The translations under genes were made by a program, and so were the position numbers. A stretch of 64,000 nt of DNA, taken from the NCBI GenBank assembly GCA_949130495.1, contig OX422219.1, forward strand, positions 269,189,111-269,253,110, read 5' to 3'. This DNA is from Sambucus nigra (Eukaryota > Streptophyta > Magnoliopsida > Dipsacales > Adoxaceae). Below are positions 1 through 11,092 of the stretch, piece after piece; the stretch's first letter is position 1, and every line of letters begins with the position of its first letter. Below the pieces are notes generated by a model. It saw nothing but the letters and a program-made list of their open reading frames with translations, had not been told where the DNA came from and made no database searches.

Positions 1-1730
1 AACTTCTGAAACTCTTCTAGCGACACATCCCTGGTCCCCCTCCAACTCCTGAAGACGAAGAAGAGGACGAAGCTGCCTCTGAGGAGTCTTCCATGGTGAT
101 GGGAGATCAAGTTTCTCATCCCCCAACCATCCAGCCTACTAACGAGGAACTTCAACAACTCGTTACTTCACCCGAGTAACTGTCAACACTCCCCGAGCAA
201 CTCTATGTTCCCTCTGAGCAACCTACATCCTCGTCCCAGCCTCCCGAGAAAGTTTTGGGAGATAAGGAAAAGGTGTACAGTTGTTCGGGTTTCTCTCTAT
301 TTTATTTTTCTTGGTCAAATGTAACTTCTGAACATGTAACTCCGACCCTTGTACTTCTGACCTTTGTAATGTAATAAAATTTGAACTTTTGTTTATGCAT
401 ACTGTTGTTTCTCTTCTTCATGCTCTGTTTGTACTCTTATTGATTATTGCTTTTTCTTCCTCTACTAGTTTCTGGACAGGATGGAATTATTGTCTGCTCA
501 TGATACAAAGCTGTTACGGCAATGCAATGAATACTTTAAGGCTGGTCACACAGATCTGAGTGCAGCACAAATCGTCGACATCCTCGACCAAGATGCTTCG
601 GAACAGGCAATTGAAGCTTACCAATATTTGAAGTGTCTGCTTGATCGTGCGGTGGCCATTAATGTAGCTTATTATGATATGATTGAGGATCTCCAAGGAA
701 CTCTTGAAGACCTTCGGCAACAGTATAAGAAATCCACTGCCCTCTTGCACGAGGGGTACGAGAAGAAGTATCAGCAAATCATTACCGACAAGGGATTCGA
801 GAAGCGTTTTGCTGCTTACGACGTGTGAGAGAGAACGTTAAAAGCCGAGGTCGAGGAGCACAGGCAAATAGCCGAGTTGTTGGAGCAAGAAAATAACAAC
901 TTACAAAGAGAAGTATCTCAATTAAAATCTGTTGCCTCCACCTCAAATGCTTTGGTCCCAGTGACTGACGAGGGATTCTCATTCTTGGAGGTCGAGAACG
1001 CCAACTTGAGGGACGAATGGGAGACCTTGAAGAGAGTTGTCCCTTTCTACTTCTTCTCGTGGACGAGCAAGAGATCCTCGGGGACGAGCAAGAGCTGCTC
1101 GGATTCCTGTCGAGGAACAGAGGACTCAATCTGCTTTAGAGAACCAGGCCTTCCAACTGATGGCGAAGAACCAGGCATTGGCTGAGATGTCTAAGAAAAT
1201 CAGGGACCTGGAAGAGCAGCTTTCTGCGCAGAAGTCTGTCTTGGAGAATAAAGAACTTTTTATCAAAAATCTCCACGAGCAGCTGGAAAGATTGACATAT
1301 CAATTCCACAAGTAGCCCAGGGAGTTCTGGATGGCTGGCTACAACGAGGCTCTCTACCACTTGGACGATCGTATCCAGAATGCAAATAATGAGGGCTACA
1401 AACAGGGATGGCTGAATGCCTTAGGTGTGCTGCAACTTGAACAGGGTCATTACCTGTGGGATTACCCCAGTGCCCCCATTCAAGCTTGATATGAGTTGGA
1501 TCCCTGCTCGGGCCATCCCTCAATGTCTGATTTCCAAATACCTCGGTGATTACAATCTCCACTCCAATGTCGAGATATCTCGTCCCGAGCATCTACTAGA
1601 TCGATCATCTGTGATGAATATTAAGATGTTAAAAGATCTTAACTTCATAAATTCTCCTCTTGCTTTAAATGATTCGCCTGCTGGCGAGGAACCTGTTTCA
1701 AAAGCAGAAGGAAAAAAACCAATAGAATAG
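1..1730 (+). pseudogene. Antisense accessory gene (aORF) of the Tat element, disrupted
   Basis: A coding-like stretch running opposite to gag-pol. Exon 1 (open at the left edge, to 272) is acidic and Pro-rich (PPPTPEDEEEDEA) and has an in-frame TAA near 178-180. Exon 2 begins at 469 and is joined in phase. It encodes a long charged heptad-like, probably coiled-coil protein: residues from Met481 onward, then AEVEEHRQIAELLEQENNNL, then MSKKIRDLEEQLSAQ. An in-frame TGA at 826-828, a frameshift near 1040-1060, TAG at 1313-1315 and another TGA near 1488 break it. TGA and TAG both fit C-to-T change of CGA and CAG. Antisense extra ORFs between pol and the 3' LTR are known in Tat elements such as maize Grande; their function is unknown. 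The N-terminal part lies off-window, and 1500-1730 may or may not be coding. Confidence 0.72.
273..468 (+). other. Predicted spliceosomal intron in the antisense accessory gene
   Basis: GT at 273-274 follows codons reading VLGDKEK. A pyrimidine-rich tract (tttttcttcctctactag) ends in AG at 467-468, followed by FLDRMELLSAHD in the same phase. The stretch between is AT-rich and stop-filled, unlike both flanks. Splicing keeps the frame (phase 0). Inferred from sequence only. Confidence 0.6.
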
Positions 1731-2185
1731 GAATATTGATGTAATAAATTTGTATTTCATTCCTGATGTATTTTGTTCTACATTTAATGAAATAATTTTA
1801 TTTGCAAATCTTGACTGCTATTGTCTTGTAACACTTTACATCTGTGCATGTGTATCTGTTAAAAAGATAATAATATTGTGTTATTTGTCGATCAACTTAT
1901 CGTCGACTAGTTTGAATTTGTGGTAATCATTTGACAAAAAATGATATTTTGTTTATCGACCAACTTAGTAATAATTTTTAAAAAGTTATGAGTATCAAAA
2001 ATTTTGCTCGATCACTTTCTCGTATTCATAAAATGTTTCCGACCAACCAAGGTTGGTAAATTTTCCTTTTCGACCAACTACAGTTAGTGGATTTTTCCTC
2101 TACGAGCAACTTTGGCACTTTTTGGAATAATTTTACCTCCCGACCAACTTTAGTTGGCATTTTCGAGAATATATTTACTTCCTAA
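1731..2185. other. Non-coding spacer with degenerate CCAAC/GTTGG units
   Basis: AT-rich stretch between the accessory gene and the regular array. From about 1890 it holds scattered, diverged forms of the same core (cgaccaacttag, ccaaccaaggttgg, cgaccaactttagttgg). These look like decayed or ancestral edges of the 67-bp array. No reading frame is supported. Confidence 0.6.
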
Positions 2186-2705
2186 CCAACATAAGTTGGC
2201 ATTTTTAAGAATACTTTTACTTCCTAACCAACATAAGTTGGCATTTTTAGGAATACTTTTACTTCCCGAGGAATACATTTACTTCCTAACCAACATAAGT
2301 TGGCATTTTTAGGAATACATAGTTTTACTTCCCGTAGGAATACATTTACTTCCTAACCAACATAAGTTGGCATTTTGAGGAATAAATAGTTTTACTTCCC
2401 ATAGGAATACATTTACTTCCTAACCAACATAAGTTGGCATTTTTAGGAATACATAGTTTTACTTCCCGTAGGAATACATTTACTTCCTAACCAACATAAG
2501 TTGGCATTTTTAGGAATACATAGTTTTACTTCCCGTAGGAATACATTTACTTCCTAACCAACATAAGTTGGCATTTTTAGGAATAAATAGTTTTACTTCT
2601 CGTAGGAATACATTTACTTCCTAACCAACATAAGTTGGCATTTTTAGGAATACATAGTTTTACTTCCCGTAGGAATACATTTGTTTCCCGACCAACCTTA
2701 GTTGG
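2186..2705 (-). repeat. 67-bp tandem array in the 3' untranslated region of the Tat element
   Basis: The core CCAACATAAGTTGG starts at 2186, 2228, 2290, 2357, 2424, 2491, 2558 and 2625, with a variant at 2692. After two short units, spacing locks at exactly 67 bp. Each unit holds a dyad (CCAAC-4 nt-GTTGG) plus two ggaata...acttcc segments. Near-identity of neighbouring units points to recent amplification. Tandem arrays in the pol-to-3'LTR region are a known Tat feature and a known source of plant satellites. Confidence 0.95.
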
Positions 2706-2740
2706 CATTTTCGAGAATAAATTTGAGTAGTCCGAGTTTT

Positions 2741-2783
2741 GCCGAGTAGTGTGTAGCACTTTTGCCGAGTAGTGTGTAGCACT
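2741..2783. repeat. 23-bp direct duplication
   Basis: GCCGAGTAGTGTGTAGCACT occurs at 2741-2760 and again at 2764-2783, separated by TTT. It sits between the 67-bp array and the integrase C-terminus. Confidence 0.9.
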
Positions 2784-2879
2784 AGTATTCCCCGAAAAAC
2801 TTTTAATAAATGGAGAGAATTTGGCAAAATATTTTCATTTTATTCATACTGACGGAACTGCGTTACATAAGAATATACA

Positions 2880-4424
2880 TCACTGATAATACTTGCGCAG
2901 GTGCTCTGCGTTCCATGCATTCTTAAACTCCTCCCCCTCTAAAGTTGCTATCCGGTAAGTTCCTGGTCGAACAACTTCTGTAACTCGGTATGGTCCATGC
3001 CAGTTTGCCTCCAGTTTGTTGTGCTTTGGAATCATTTTCTTTAGCACATAGTCTCCTTCTTTCAGGTCGCACTTCCTCACCCTTTTATTGTAGAACAAAG
3101 TTGTTCGTTGTTGGTATGCAACATTCCTGATGGCTGCTTCTTCTCTAACTTCCTCGAGCATGTCTAAATCCAATCTTCTCATTAAGTCGCTGACAGGGGA
3201 ATTGAAATTCAGTACCCTGTGTGTTGGGAGGCCCAACTCGACAGGTATAACAGCTTCACTTCCAAATGCCAGCATATATGGTGATTCTCCAGTTGCTGTT
3301 CGGGGAGTAGTACGATAAGCCCATAGTACTGATTGTAGCTCGTTGATCCAATTTGCTTTCGCATCATCTAATCTTTTCTTCAAGCCATTCAGCAGCGTTC
3401 TATTTGTCACTTCAGTTTATCTATTGCTTTGAGGATGGCCTGGTGCTGAGTGGATCTTCAAAATATTTGACTGATAACAATAGGCAGCGAACTCCTCGTT
3501 GTCAAATTGTGTTCCATGGTCTGTGATGAAGGCATGAGGAAGACCATATCGACAAATGATGTTCTTCCAAATAAATTGGTACACCTTGTCGTACATCATA
3601 TCAATGAGAGGCTCAACTTCAACCCATTTAGTAAAATAATCCACTGCGACGATAAGGTATTTGAACCTTCCTCTAGTCGTTGGCAGTGGCCCGACCAAAT
3701 CTATTCCCCAAATGGCAAATGGCCAAGGAGAAGTGATGGGTGTCAACAATGCTTGTGGAGTTCTTCGGATGGAGGAAAAGCGCTGGTACTTGTCACATTT
3801 CTTGGCATAGGCTATACAATCAGCCCTCATCATCGGCCAGTAGTATCCCTGCGTCATCACCCTTTGCAAAAGCGTTCGACCTGCTACATGGGCTCCACAA
3901 GACACTTCATGGATTTTTTCAATCAATTCTTTCACCTCGGAGGGATGTACACATCTTTGCAAACCTGCCATAATTCCTCGTCTATATAGAATACCGTTAG
4001 TTAATACATACCGAGCAGCTTTAAACTTTAATTTCTTGGCTGCGAGCTTGTCAATTGGTAATTCTCCCTCCTCAATATATGCCCTGATGGGATCCATCCA
4101 AGATGGTCCTAAATCAAGGGTAATGAAATTCGTCATCAGATCTTTGTTTATGCTTCGACTAGCCAGCACTTCAATTGGGATTGTTCTTCGTAGCTCGATA
4201 CGAGTAGCTGATGCTAATCGAGCTAGGGCGTCTGCTCTTGCATTCTTCATTCTTGGTATTCTGACCAGCTGAATAGCAGTAAATTCTGATACCAACTCCA
4301 TGACCTTTGCATGATACTTGATCATTAATTCTCCTTTGGCTGCATATATTCCCAACATTTGATTTACGATCAATTGAGAATCACTGAAGATGATAACCTG
4401 TTGCGCCTCCATAATTTTTGCCAA
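2880..4424 (-). pseudogene. Integrase, with end of RNase H, Tat element
   Basis: Begins with the last RNase H segment (IIFSDSQLIVNQM), then the integrase zinc domain, catalytic core and C-terminal GPY-like part ending HLRKYYQ. The zinc motif keeps both His (HEVSCGAH) and the first Cys, but the second is Tyr (CDKYQ; codon 3788-3786), so zinc binding is doubtful. Catalytic residues are recognisable: Asp in GIDLVGP, Asp in ITDHGTQ, Glu in TEVTNRT. An in-frame TAA at 3419-3417 sits just before that Glu, where the family has Gln, so it fits CAA-to-TAA. The preceding Gly is Arg. The frame entering from upstream is shifted near 4430. Dead as a protein, clear as a family member. Confidence 0.9.
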
Positions 4425-5116
4425 ATTAAGACTGCAATCATGGCCTCATACTCAGCCTCATTATTGGAAGCTTTGAATTGGAAACGTAGGGCGTATTCCA
4501 TGTCGACCTCGTCCGGACTGCTCAAAACTATCCCTGCGCTACATCCTGTTGTGCAAGATGAACCATCCACATACAGACTCCATATAGGTAACTCGTCTTC
4601 AAATTTCTGATCTGACAGAGTTCCTCGGTGGAAAATTTGTTGCTTCCTTTCACCATCTCCTGATTTTTCTTGCTGTTCGTCGATCATCTTTTCTTGCCCT
4701 TTTACCAACCTGAGCTGGTTTGGGCTTGAATTTGATGATCCTGTAACATCTACTTGCCCTTTTACCAAGATAAGTTGGTATGGGCTTGCATTTGATGATC
4801 CTGTAACATCCACAGGTTGATCAGCGAGCAACTTTTGTTCCTCGGGGGTATCAGGATAGGTGAACTCTGCTATAAAATCTGCTACCGCTTGCCCTTTTAG
4901 CGATGACCTGGGTTCATAGACTATATCATATTCACCGAGTTCTACTGCACAGCACATCAATATCCCTGATTTTTATGGTTTATGAAGGGCTTGCCTCAAC
5001 GGCATATCAGTATATACGACTATAGTATGATCTTGAAAGTATGGCTTCATTCTTCTACTTGCCTCGATCAATGCTAGTGCCAATTTTTCCAGCCTTGGAT
5101 ATCTGATCTCTGCTCC
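4370..5116 (-). pseudogene. RNase H region of Tat pol
   Basis: Continues the RT frame after a TGA at 5119-5117, where the family has Arg after SKAF. The domain is identified by WSLYVDGSS, SAGIVLSSP and FKASNNEAEYEAMIA, the usual Tat RNase H signatures with the first Asp and the Glu. A TAA at 4975-4973 interrupts it. A one-base loss near 4430 moves the end of the domain (NLAKIMEAQQ) into another frame. A 60-bp in-frame duplication lies in the linker before the domain. Confidence 0.88.
4693..4812 (-). repeat. 60-bp in-frame tandem duplication in the RT-RNase H linker
   Basis: Two adjacent 60-bp copies (4693-4752, 4753-4812) encode VDVTGSSNASPYQLILVKGQ and a variant with four substitutions. Each copy contains a CCAA...TTGG dyad close to that of the 67-bp array (ccaagataagttgg here, ccaacataagttgg there). 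Confidence 0.92.
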
Positions 5117-6334
5117 TCAGAAGGCCTTACTTGTATAGTAGATTGGTTTTTGCACTCCATTTTCCACTCTGATCAACGCCGAGCTAACTGCATTCTCCGA
5201 TACTACTAGATACAAGTATAATTTTTCTCCCATCACCGACCTGGACAACAGTGGAGGTGCTCCCAGATATTTCTTCAAGTCTTGAAAGGCCTTCTCACAT
5301 TCATCATTCCACCTAAAAGTCTTTCGGAGCATTTTGAAGAATGGGAGACATCTATCAGTTGCTCGCGATACAAATCTATTGAGTGCTGCTACTCGTCCTG
5401 TGAGACTCTGTACTTCTTTCTTCGTCGTTGGAGATCGCAGCCCTAATAGAGCTTTGATCTTTTCAGGATTTGCCTCAATGCCTCGTTGATTGACAATGTA
5501 CCCGAGAAACACGCCTTCTCGTACTCCAAATATGCACTTCGTCGGGTTCAGCTTCATTTGATATTTATCCAGTTGATCAAAAGTCTGGCTTAAGTCAACT
5601 AGATGATCGGCAGCTTTCTTGCTCTTTGTCAACATATCGTCAACATAGACTTCCATATTGCAACTGATTTGTTCAGTAAAGACCTTGTTCATCAGCCGCT
5701 GATATGTCGCACCTGAATTTTTCAAACCAAAAGGCATAACATTATAACAATAAGTTCCCCTAGGGGTAATGAAAGAAGTACTCTCCCTGTCTTTAGGTTT
5801 CATTTTGATCTGATTGTAACTAGAATAAGCATCCATGAAGCTCAGCAGCTCGTGTCCAGAGGTAGCATCCACTAGTTGATCAATTCGGGGTAGTGGAAAG
5901 TGATCCTTTGGGCATGCTTTATTGAGGTCGGTGAAGTCTGCACACATCCTCCATTTGTTGTTCTTCTTTTTCACCATTACCACATTTGTTAACCAGTCTG
6001 GATACTTAACATATTCATTAAAGCAAGCTTTCTGGAGCTTCTCGACTTCCTCCTGTATAGCTTGATTCTTCTCGGGACTGAATACTCTTCTTCTCTGCTT
6101 CACAGGCTTGATCTCCTTATTCACATTGAGTTCGTGACATAAGAAATTCGGATCTATCCCGGGCATATCCTCATGACTCCACGCAAAGGTTTGCTTTCTG
6201 CTTCTTAGGAAAGTTATCAATTCCTGTTTTAGTGAGGCTTCCAACGACGAACCTACTTGAGTAGTTCGTTCAGGGTGCTCGTCGTCCAGAATGATGTTTT
6301 CAGTAGCTTCCACCACTTGACCTTTCACAAGTTG
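5117..6334 (-). pseudogene. Reverse transcriptase of the Tat element
   Basis: In frame with gag and separated from it only by TAG at 6337-6335. The RT motifs are in order and intact: LPRIDQLVDA, FMDAYSSYNQ with the first catalytic Asp, MPFGLKNSGATYQ, and YVDDMLTKSK with the Asp pair (about residues 228-231 counted from 6328). HEDMPGIDPNFLCHELNV and the YVDDML form place it in Tat rather than chromoviruses. It is followed by the connection domain (KIKALLGLRSPTTKKEVQSL) up to SKAF, then TGA. Of all parts of this element the RT is the best preserved. Confidence 0.93.
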
Positions 6335-8788
6335 CTACTCATCTCTAGGATCCAATGTTTCAATTTCTGCACCTTCATCCACTTGATAGGTAGTAGTCTT
6401 TTTCCTTGATTCCTCCAGTTCCTCTTGCTCGGCTAATGAATAATAGCATTCCCGAGCTACTTTCTGATCACCTTTCATAACTCCTACTCCAAAATTTATT
6501 GGAAATTTTAGGCATTGATGTACCGTAGATGGTACAACCTCGAACTTCTTCAATCCTACTCTTCCCATGATGATATTGTATGATGATTGAACATTCTTAT
6601 CCATCACGAAGAAGCGTATTCTTTTTGTTCGACAAGCAGGCCACGTACCAATGAATATGTCCAATTTGATCGTCCCAAGTGGAAATACTTTCTCGCCAGC
6701 AAAACCGATGAGGGGTCTATGATAAGTCTCCAGTTGAGATAGCTTTAGATTTAAACTATCGAAGCACGAGTAGAACATGATGTCTGCCGAGCTACCATTG
6801 CCGACCAGTACTCTTGAAATCATTACCTCCTTCATCCTCATTTTGATCACCAATGGGTCATCATGAGGATATAGAACACCTGCGAGGTCGTTCTTTGAGA
6901 AGTCAATGACCAATTTCTCTTTGTTTACCTTTCTCGGGCGATCTTCTTCAGTTAAATTTATTCGTTGAATGTATGAGCAAGCTTGAGCCTCACAGAGATA
7001 AGCTTTTCTTTCTACAGTAAGGTCTCCTTCTCCTGCATCTCCACCTGTAATAACATTATAATCAAATGACCCAAAGCGTATTGAAAATACCTCATGTTCT
7101 GGCTGCCTTGGTCTCTTGGGAAGATCGGGGTCGTCTTCTGGATCAACTTCATGGTCTCTCTTCTTGTTCTCCTCTGCTCGATGAGGAGATCTAGACCTCT
7201 CTTTTGCTCGGTCTTTGTTTCTTCTATCATTCCTCCGATCAACATACTTTGCCATTTTTCCTCGTCTGATGAGTGTTTCAATCTCATTCTGAAGAGCTAT
7301 GCAATCTTTAGTCATATGGCCATGATCTTTGTGAAACTCGTAATATTTTACCTTATTTCTCCTTTCGGGGTCTGCCTTCATTTTCTCTGGCCAATTTAAT
7401 TCCTCGTTGTTCTTGATTTCTTTTAGAACATGGTTGATGTCTTTCTTTAGAGGAGTATAATTATCAAACTTCCTCAATACTTCCCAAGACAACCTTATTT
7501 TTGAGTGTTTGTCATTACCATTGTTCTTATTCTCTTTCTTCTTAGCTTTATCACCTTCCACCTTGGTTTCTTTGGCATCCATGTTCTTCTTCGCAGCCAT
7601 AGCCTCCTCGGCATTCATAATCTTGGACGCTTTTCCCATCAGGTCTGACATGGTTCTAGGTGGATCTTTGGCTAAAATGTAGTACAACTTGTTGGGCAGT
7701 AGTCCACTCATCAAGGCGGTAATCGTTATCTTTTCCTCATAATTAATGACTTCGAGTTTCTCGTTATTAAAATGAGTTATATAATCTCTGGTACTTTCAC
7801 CAGCTTTTTGTCTAACACTTAACAAATGCGCTACTCGTTTAACTGGATTTGCCCCAAAACAGAAATTCCCAATGAATAACTCGGCCAGTTGAAAGAAAGT
7901 TGAGATCTTACCCCGAGGAAGATTATTATACCATATTTGAGCAGATCCGGTAAGAGTTCCCGAGAATGCTCTGCATCTCATCTCATCTGGAACAGCATAG
8001 ATGTCGGTTGCAGCTTGGTATTGTTCTATATGAAGGACAGGGTCGGTCTTTCCATCATATTTAGGGGTCACAACAAGTGCTTTGAACTTTGATGGTGTTA
8101 AAAAATCTACAATGGCCTGGACAAAAGGTGTTCCTCGAACAAAAGTTCGTTGTAAAGGGTTCTTGGCTTTAGCCATTTCCCCTAATCTATCCTCCAGCCT
8201 CTGAATAGAGCCTTTCCATGCATCATTTCCTTCCTCGAGCCTGTTGGTTCGAGCAACTGATCGAGTTGATGTGGCTTCCTGGGATCTATCTTGACGAGCA
8301 GCTGGTCGCGACTGGGTAGATCCTTCCCTTAAATCTGATGGTCGTCGAAAACTCCTCGATGCGACTTTAGGAGGACTTCTACTCCTTCTAGGTCCTAATC
8401 GATCAAAAGGTGATACCCTGCTTAACCTCTCTAGCGCACTAGTCCTTTCTGGAGAGAGAGTGATACGTTGTTCAGTATCTGTGGCCCGCACTGACGAAGT
8501 TCGTCCAGGTTGATAAGAAAAATCTTCAGATTCCTCAGTACGATATGAATCAGTACGCCTAGTACGTGAAGAAGGTAAACGGGTATTTCTTTAAATACTT
8601 CGTAGTCCTGAATGGGTTGGTGCACCGCCATGAAGGGTTTGTATGAGTTGTAGCATAGTTTCTTGCATGACTGTCTGGCCCTGAGCCAGATTTGTCATTA
8701 TTCCAGCCAGATCTGGAATATTTGGCGGAGCAGATGGATTTGGAGGGCTTCCAGCGTTTCGATTGCTGGATTCTGGAATATCAGCCAT
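6335..8788 (-). pseudogene. Gag and protease of the Tat element
   Basis: Starts at ATG 8788 (MADIPESSNR), 45 bp inside the primer site, and reads through an in-frame TAA at 8593-8591 into the long part. Order: Pro/Ser-rich and Arg-rich N-terminus, capsid domain (MRCRAFSGTLTGSAQIWYNN), basic region, zinc knuckle, protease. The knuckle (7342-7301) reads YEFHKDHGHMTKDC; the family has Cys at the first position, here Tyr. The protease loop reads VLVGNGSSAD, with Gly at codon 6802-6800 in place of the catalytic Asp. So knuckle and protease are both defective. Without its stop this is about 818 codons, a usual length for the lineage. Confidence 0.9.
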
Positions 8789-8832
8789 TTGTGATGAATT
8801 GTTTTTGATGAAAAACGATATTACCAGTCGTT

Positions 8833-8850
8833 TCCCACAGACGGCGCCAA
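8833..8850 (-). other. Primer-binding site, probably tRNA-Asp
   Basis: Two bases inside the LTR. Minus strand reads TTGGCGCCGTCTGTGGG. TGGCGCCGT matches the complement of the 3' end of plant tRNA-Asp, the usual primer of Tat/Athila elements; the match decays after about nine bases. Confidence 0.8.
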
Positions 8851-9049
8851 TCTGTTGATGTAAAAAATTATATTATATCTAATTATTTAATCACAGATAA
8901 AATAAATGAGACAAAGAAGTTTTAAAGTGGTTCAGCCTTATAAGAATGGCCTACGTCCACTGTTTCTGTTATTGATGACTGTTTGGGAATTCTCGATTAT
9001 AAGTTCAATCAAGAAATTCCGGTCTCCTTATAATGAGGGTAATACAATG

Positions 9050-9058
9050 TATTTATAG
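9050..9058 (-). promoter_or_regulatory. TATA box in the Tat LTR
   Basis: Minus strand reads GGGCTATAAATACATTG. It lies about 200 bp from the LTR's 3' end, a sensible place for a start in R about 30 bp further on. A G-box (CACGTG) sits upstream in U3 at 9375-9380. Confidence 0.6.
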
Positions 9059-9071
9059 CCCTAAGACTGTA

Positions 9072-9128
9072 ATGTGAAAGGGTAATACATTCAATGCTAT
9101 ACATGTGAAAGGGTAATACATTCAATGC
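9072..9128. repeat. 31-bp-period duplication in U3
   Basis: atgtgaaagggtaatacatt followed by caatgc occurs at 9072-9097 and 9103-9128. It is immediately upstream of the TATA box on the minus strand and could be a duplicated promoter element. Confidence 0.85.
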
Positions 9129-9427
9129 CCCCTTAAGTGTATACATCTGAATGATAAGCATTTAATGAACAGTCAAACTGTTGGTTATCCTGCTATTAAT
9201 GCTTTGCTCGAGGTGCTCGGTAATCAAAAGTTCCTCGGTACTTCAAAAGTTCCTCGGAGAGTTCTTTTGAGGGGAGCGTCTGAGTTCCTCGGGGAAGCAG
9301 TGTTCCTTGTTGTAGTATGGTTCCTCGGAGCGTCTGAGTTCCTCGAAAGTGTTTATTGTTGCCACGTAGATTGCCACGTGTCTTCACTCGATTGAGCCAT
9401 GTCAGCAGACTAAATTTGGTATCAATA

Positions 9428-10000
9428 ATGATAAAACAAAATTAAAATCAAATCCTAATTAAACTTGCCTCAAATCCCAAATGATGAAGAAATGATTCTG
9501 AATTCCTCTTCTTCTCTTGAAGTCTCTCCTCTCCAGTCTTTAGGAAGCGTTACCAATTGTAATTTGTGAAATAAAGAAAAACTGATGACCTGTCAAGACT
9601 TATAACCAAAGATATTAGGTTAAACCCCTAAATGAGCCTCATCTAATTATGTCTACAATCATCTCTAATAAGTCTAAAACCTTGTCCAAGTCTTATACTA
9701 GACCAATGGGTCTAAAACCTATATTTTTAGGCTAAAATGGACCTTATACGTATCCTAACATCAACCCACAATCTTTCCAAATATCCTAACAAATATAACT
9801 CAGAAAATTTAGTAATTTAGTCTACACGAATCCAATTGTCCAAGAATAAATTAATTTATTAATTTAGTATAATCCGACATTATATAAAACTATTTTACAA
9901 TCGTTGAACTCAACACCAAGGGGATAATACAAACAAGGAAACCCTCAATATCAAATCCATGATCGTTCCATAGCCGCCCATATTACACAGTCATGTTAAG
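9428..10000 (-). repeat. Probable fragment of a long Tekay-type LTR
   Basis: On the minus strand it has a purine-rich leader (ggagaggagagactt at about 9519-9533) followed by the GAGGCAAGT donor-like site (9471-9463) that marks the other long LTRs here, and a stretch near 9920-9960 resembling the caaacaaggaa...cctcaata segment of the LTR at 27762. The Tat LTR ends at its left side, so the Tat element may have inserted into it. Boundaries are unresolved. Confidence 0.4.
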
Positions 10001-11032
10001 ATATTTATTTACTATTTTATCATGTATTAAATTTGATTTCTTAAATAATTTATATCACCCATAAGAATGTAATTTATATAACCCATAATAATATATTAAT
10101 ACAAAATATTATAATACATTGGTGACATCACATGTCATGTCTGGCAAGTAAGATATAATAATTTCATAATTTATTTAATGCATAAAAATATGGGTTATTG
10201 CATAAGTACCCGTGAGTGTACGAGTGAGAGGTACATTCTTGCCTTGTGCAAAAACTTTTATATGCTGCTCAAATTGGAATTAGGTTATGAATTCTAGTTA
10301 TCCTGTTTGTACCTACCTAGTTGATATTGTTATGTGGTTAATTTGAGACATCCATTGTAATACTTGTGCTTTTTATTAGGGCACTTTCGTACTTTGACAT
10401 TAAGTTTATGTAACCGAAATCATGAACACGTACGTAATGATTTAAAATAATTAATTTGAGGGTCCAATTGTGAAATTTGTGAAAAGATTGGGCTTAACAT
10501 AAATGCATCTTTCCAGCCCGATCGGATCGATCTGATGGATTTGGAACAACGAATGGGTCTTTTATTTTGAGTTGTCGATTTGTGGTTGGCTTGGGTAGGT
10601 GATTTATCAATTTTTGGAAGGGATCAACTGAATTACTCTTATCTACTAACTAAATTTAGCAAGGGTAAACTTTCCAAAAGTGTTGGTGGGTTTATTTAAT
10701 TGGTTTTGTTAGGTTATAAGAGATAGAGAACCCATATACTATCTCTATTTTCTCAACAAAAAATCAACCACATTATCTCTCACGAATCCTCCATTTTCAA
10801 AGCTCGTTCCACCATATTTCCCCCCACATTTTAAGATTGTTACACATCAAGCCTACCTCTTCCATTATCAAGGGTTTAACCGGAGTTGTAGGGAGCTTTT
10901 GTTAGTGTTAGAAGAGGGATTTTAAGTGGGTTTTAAGAATACTTTGGAGCTTTCTTCTACATCTTCTTCAAAGGTCTTCTTGTGTTCAAGAAGTAGGGGT
11001 TCTATACTCCTATTTTCATGTTTAATGAAAAT

Positions 11033-11092
<60 letters not shown>

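Larger units (their letters stand above)
1..9427 (-). mobile_element. Ty3/gypsy Tat-lineage LTR retrotransposon, left end outside the window
   Basis: Read on the minus strand the order is 5' LTR (9427-8853), primer site, gag-protease (8788-6335), RT, RNase H and integrase (6334-2880), a 67-bp tandem array, and an accessory gene on the opposite strand (1-1730). That antisense gene between pol and the 3' LTR, the GGCGCC primer site and the RT motif YVDDMLTKSK are hallmarks of the Tat lineage (Retand, Grande and Ogre relatives). Gag and pol share one frame, broken by five stop codons and one frameshift, so this copy cannot be autonomous. The 3' LTR and target-site duplication lie left of position 1 and cannot be checked. 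Confidence 0.93.
8853..9427 (-). repeat. 5' LTR of the Tat element
   Basis: On the plus strand it opens TGTTGATGTA and closes near TTGGTATCAATA, which is one transition away from a perfect inverted end (TGTTGATACC). About 575 bp. It contains the minus-strand motif gtggacgtaggcc...gaaccact common in plant LTRs, a TATA box, a 31-bp duplication, and a cluster of GTTCCTCGG repeats at 9228-9345. The outer end is inferred, since the partner LTR is off-window. Confidence 0.75.

Noticed and set aside
2186..2705. CRISPR-like array
   Set aside because: The whole 67-bp unit is conserved, with no unique spacers, in a plant retrotransposon; it is an ordinary tandem array.
3507..3989. Plus-strand frame of 160 codons
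   Set aside because: Lies antisense to integrase; no independent signature.
10524..10541. gatcggatcgatctgat as another palindrome cluster
   Set aside because: A single site with no partner at 21 bp; it may be chance.
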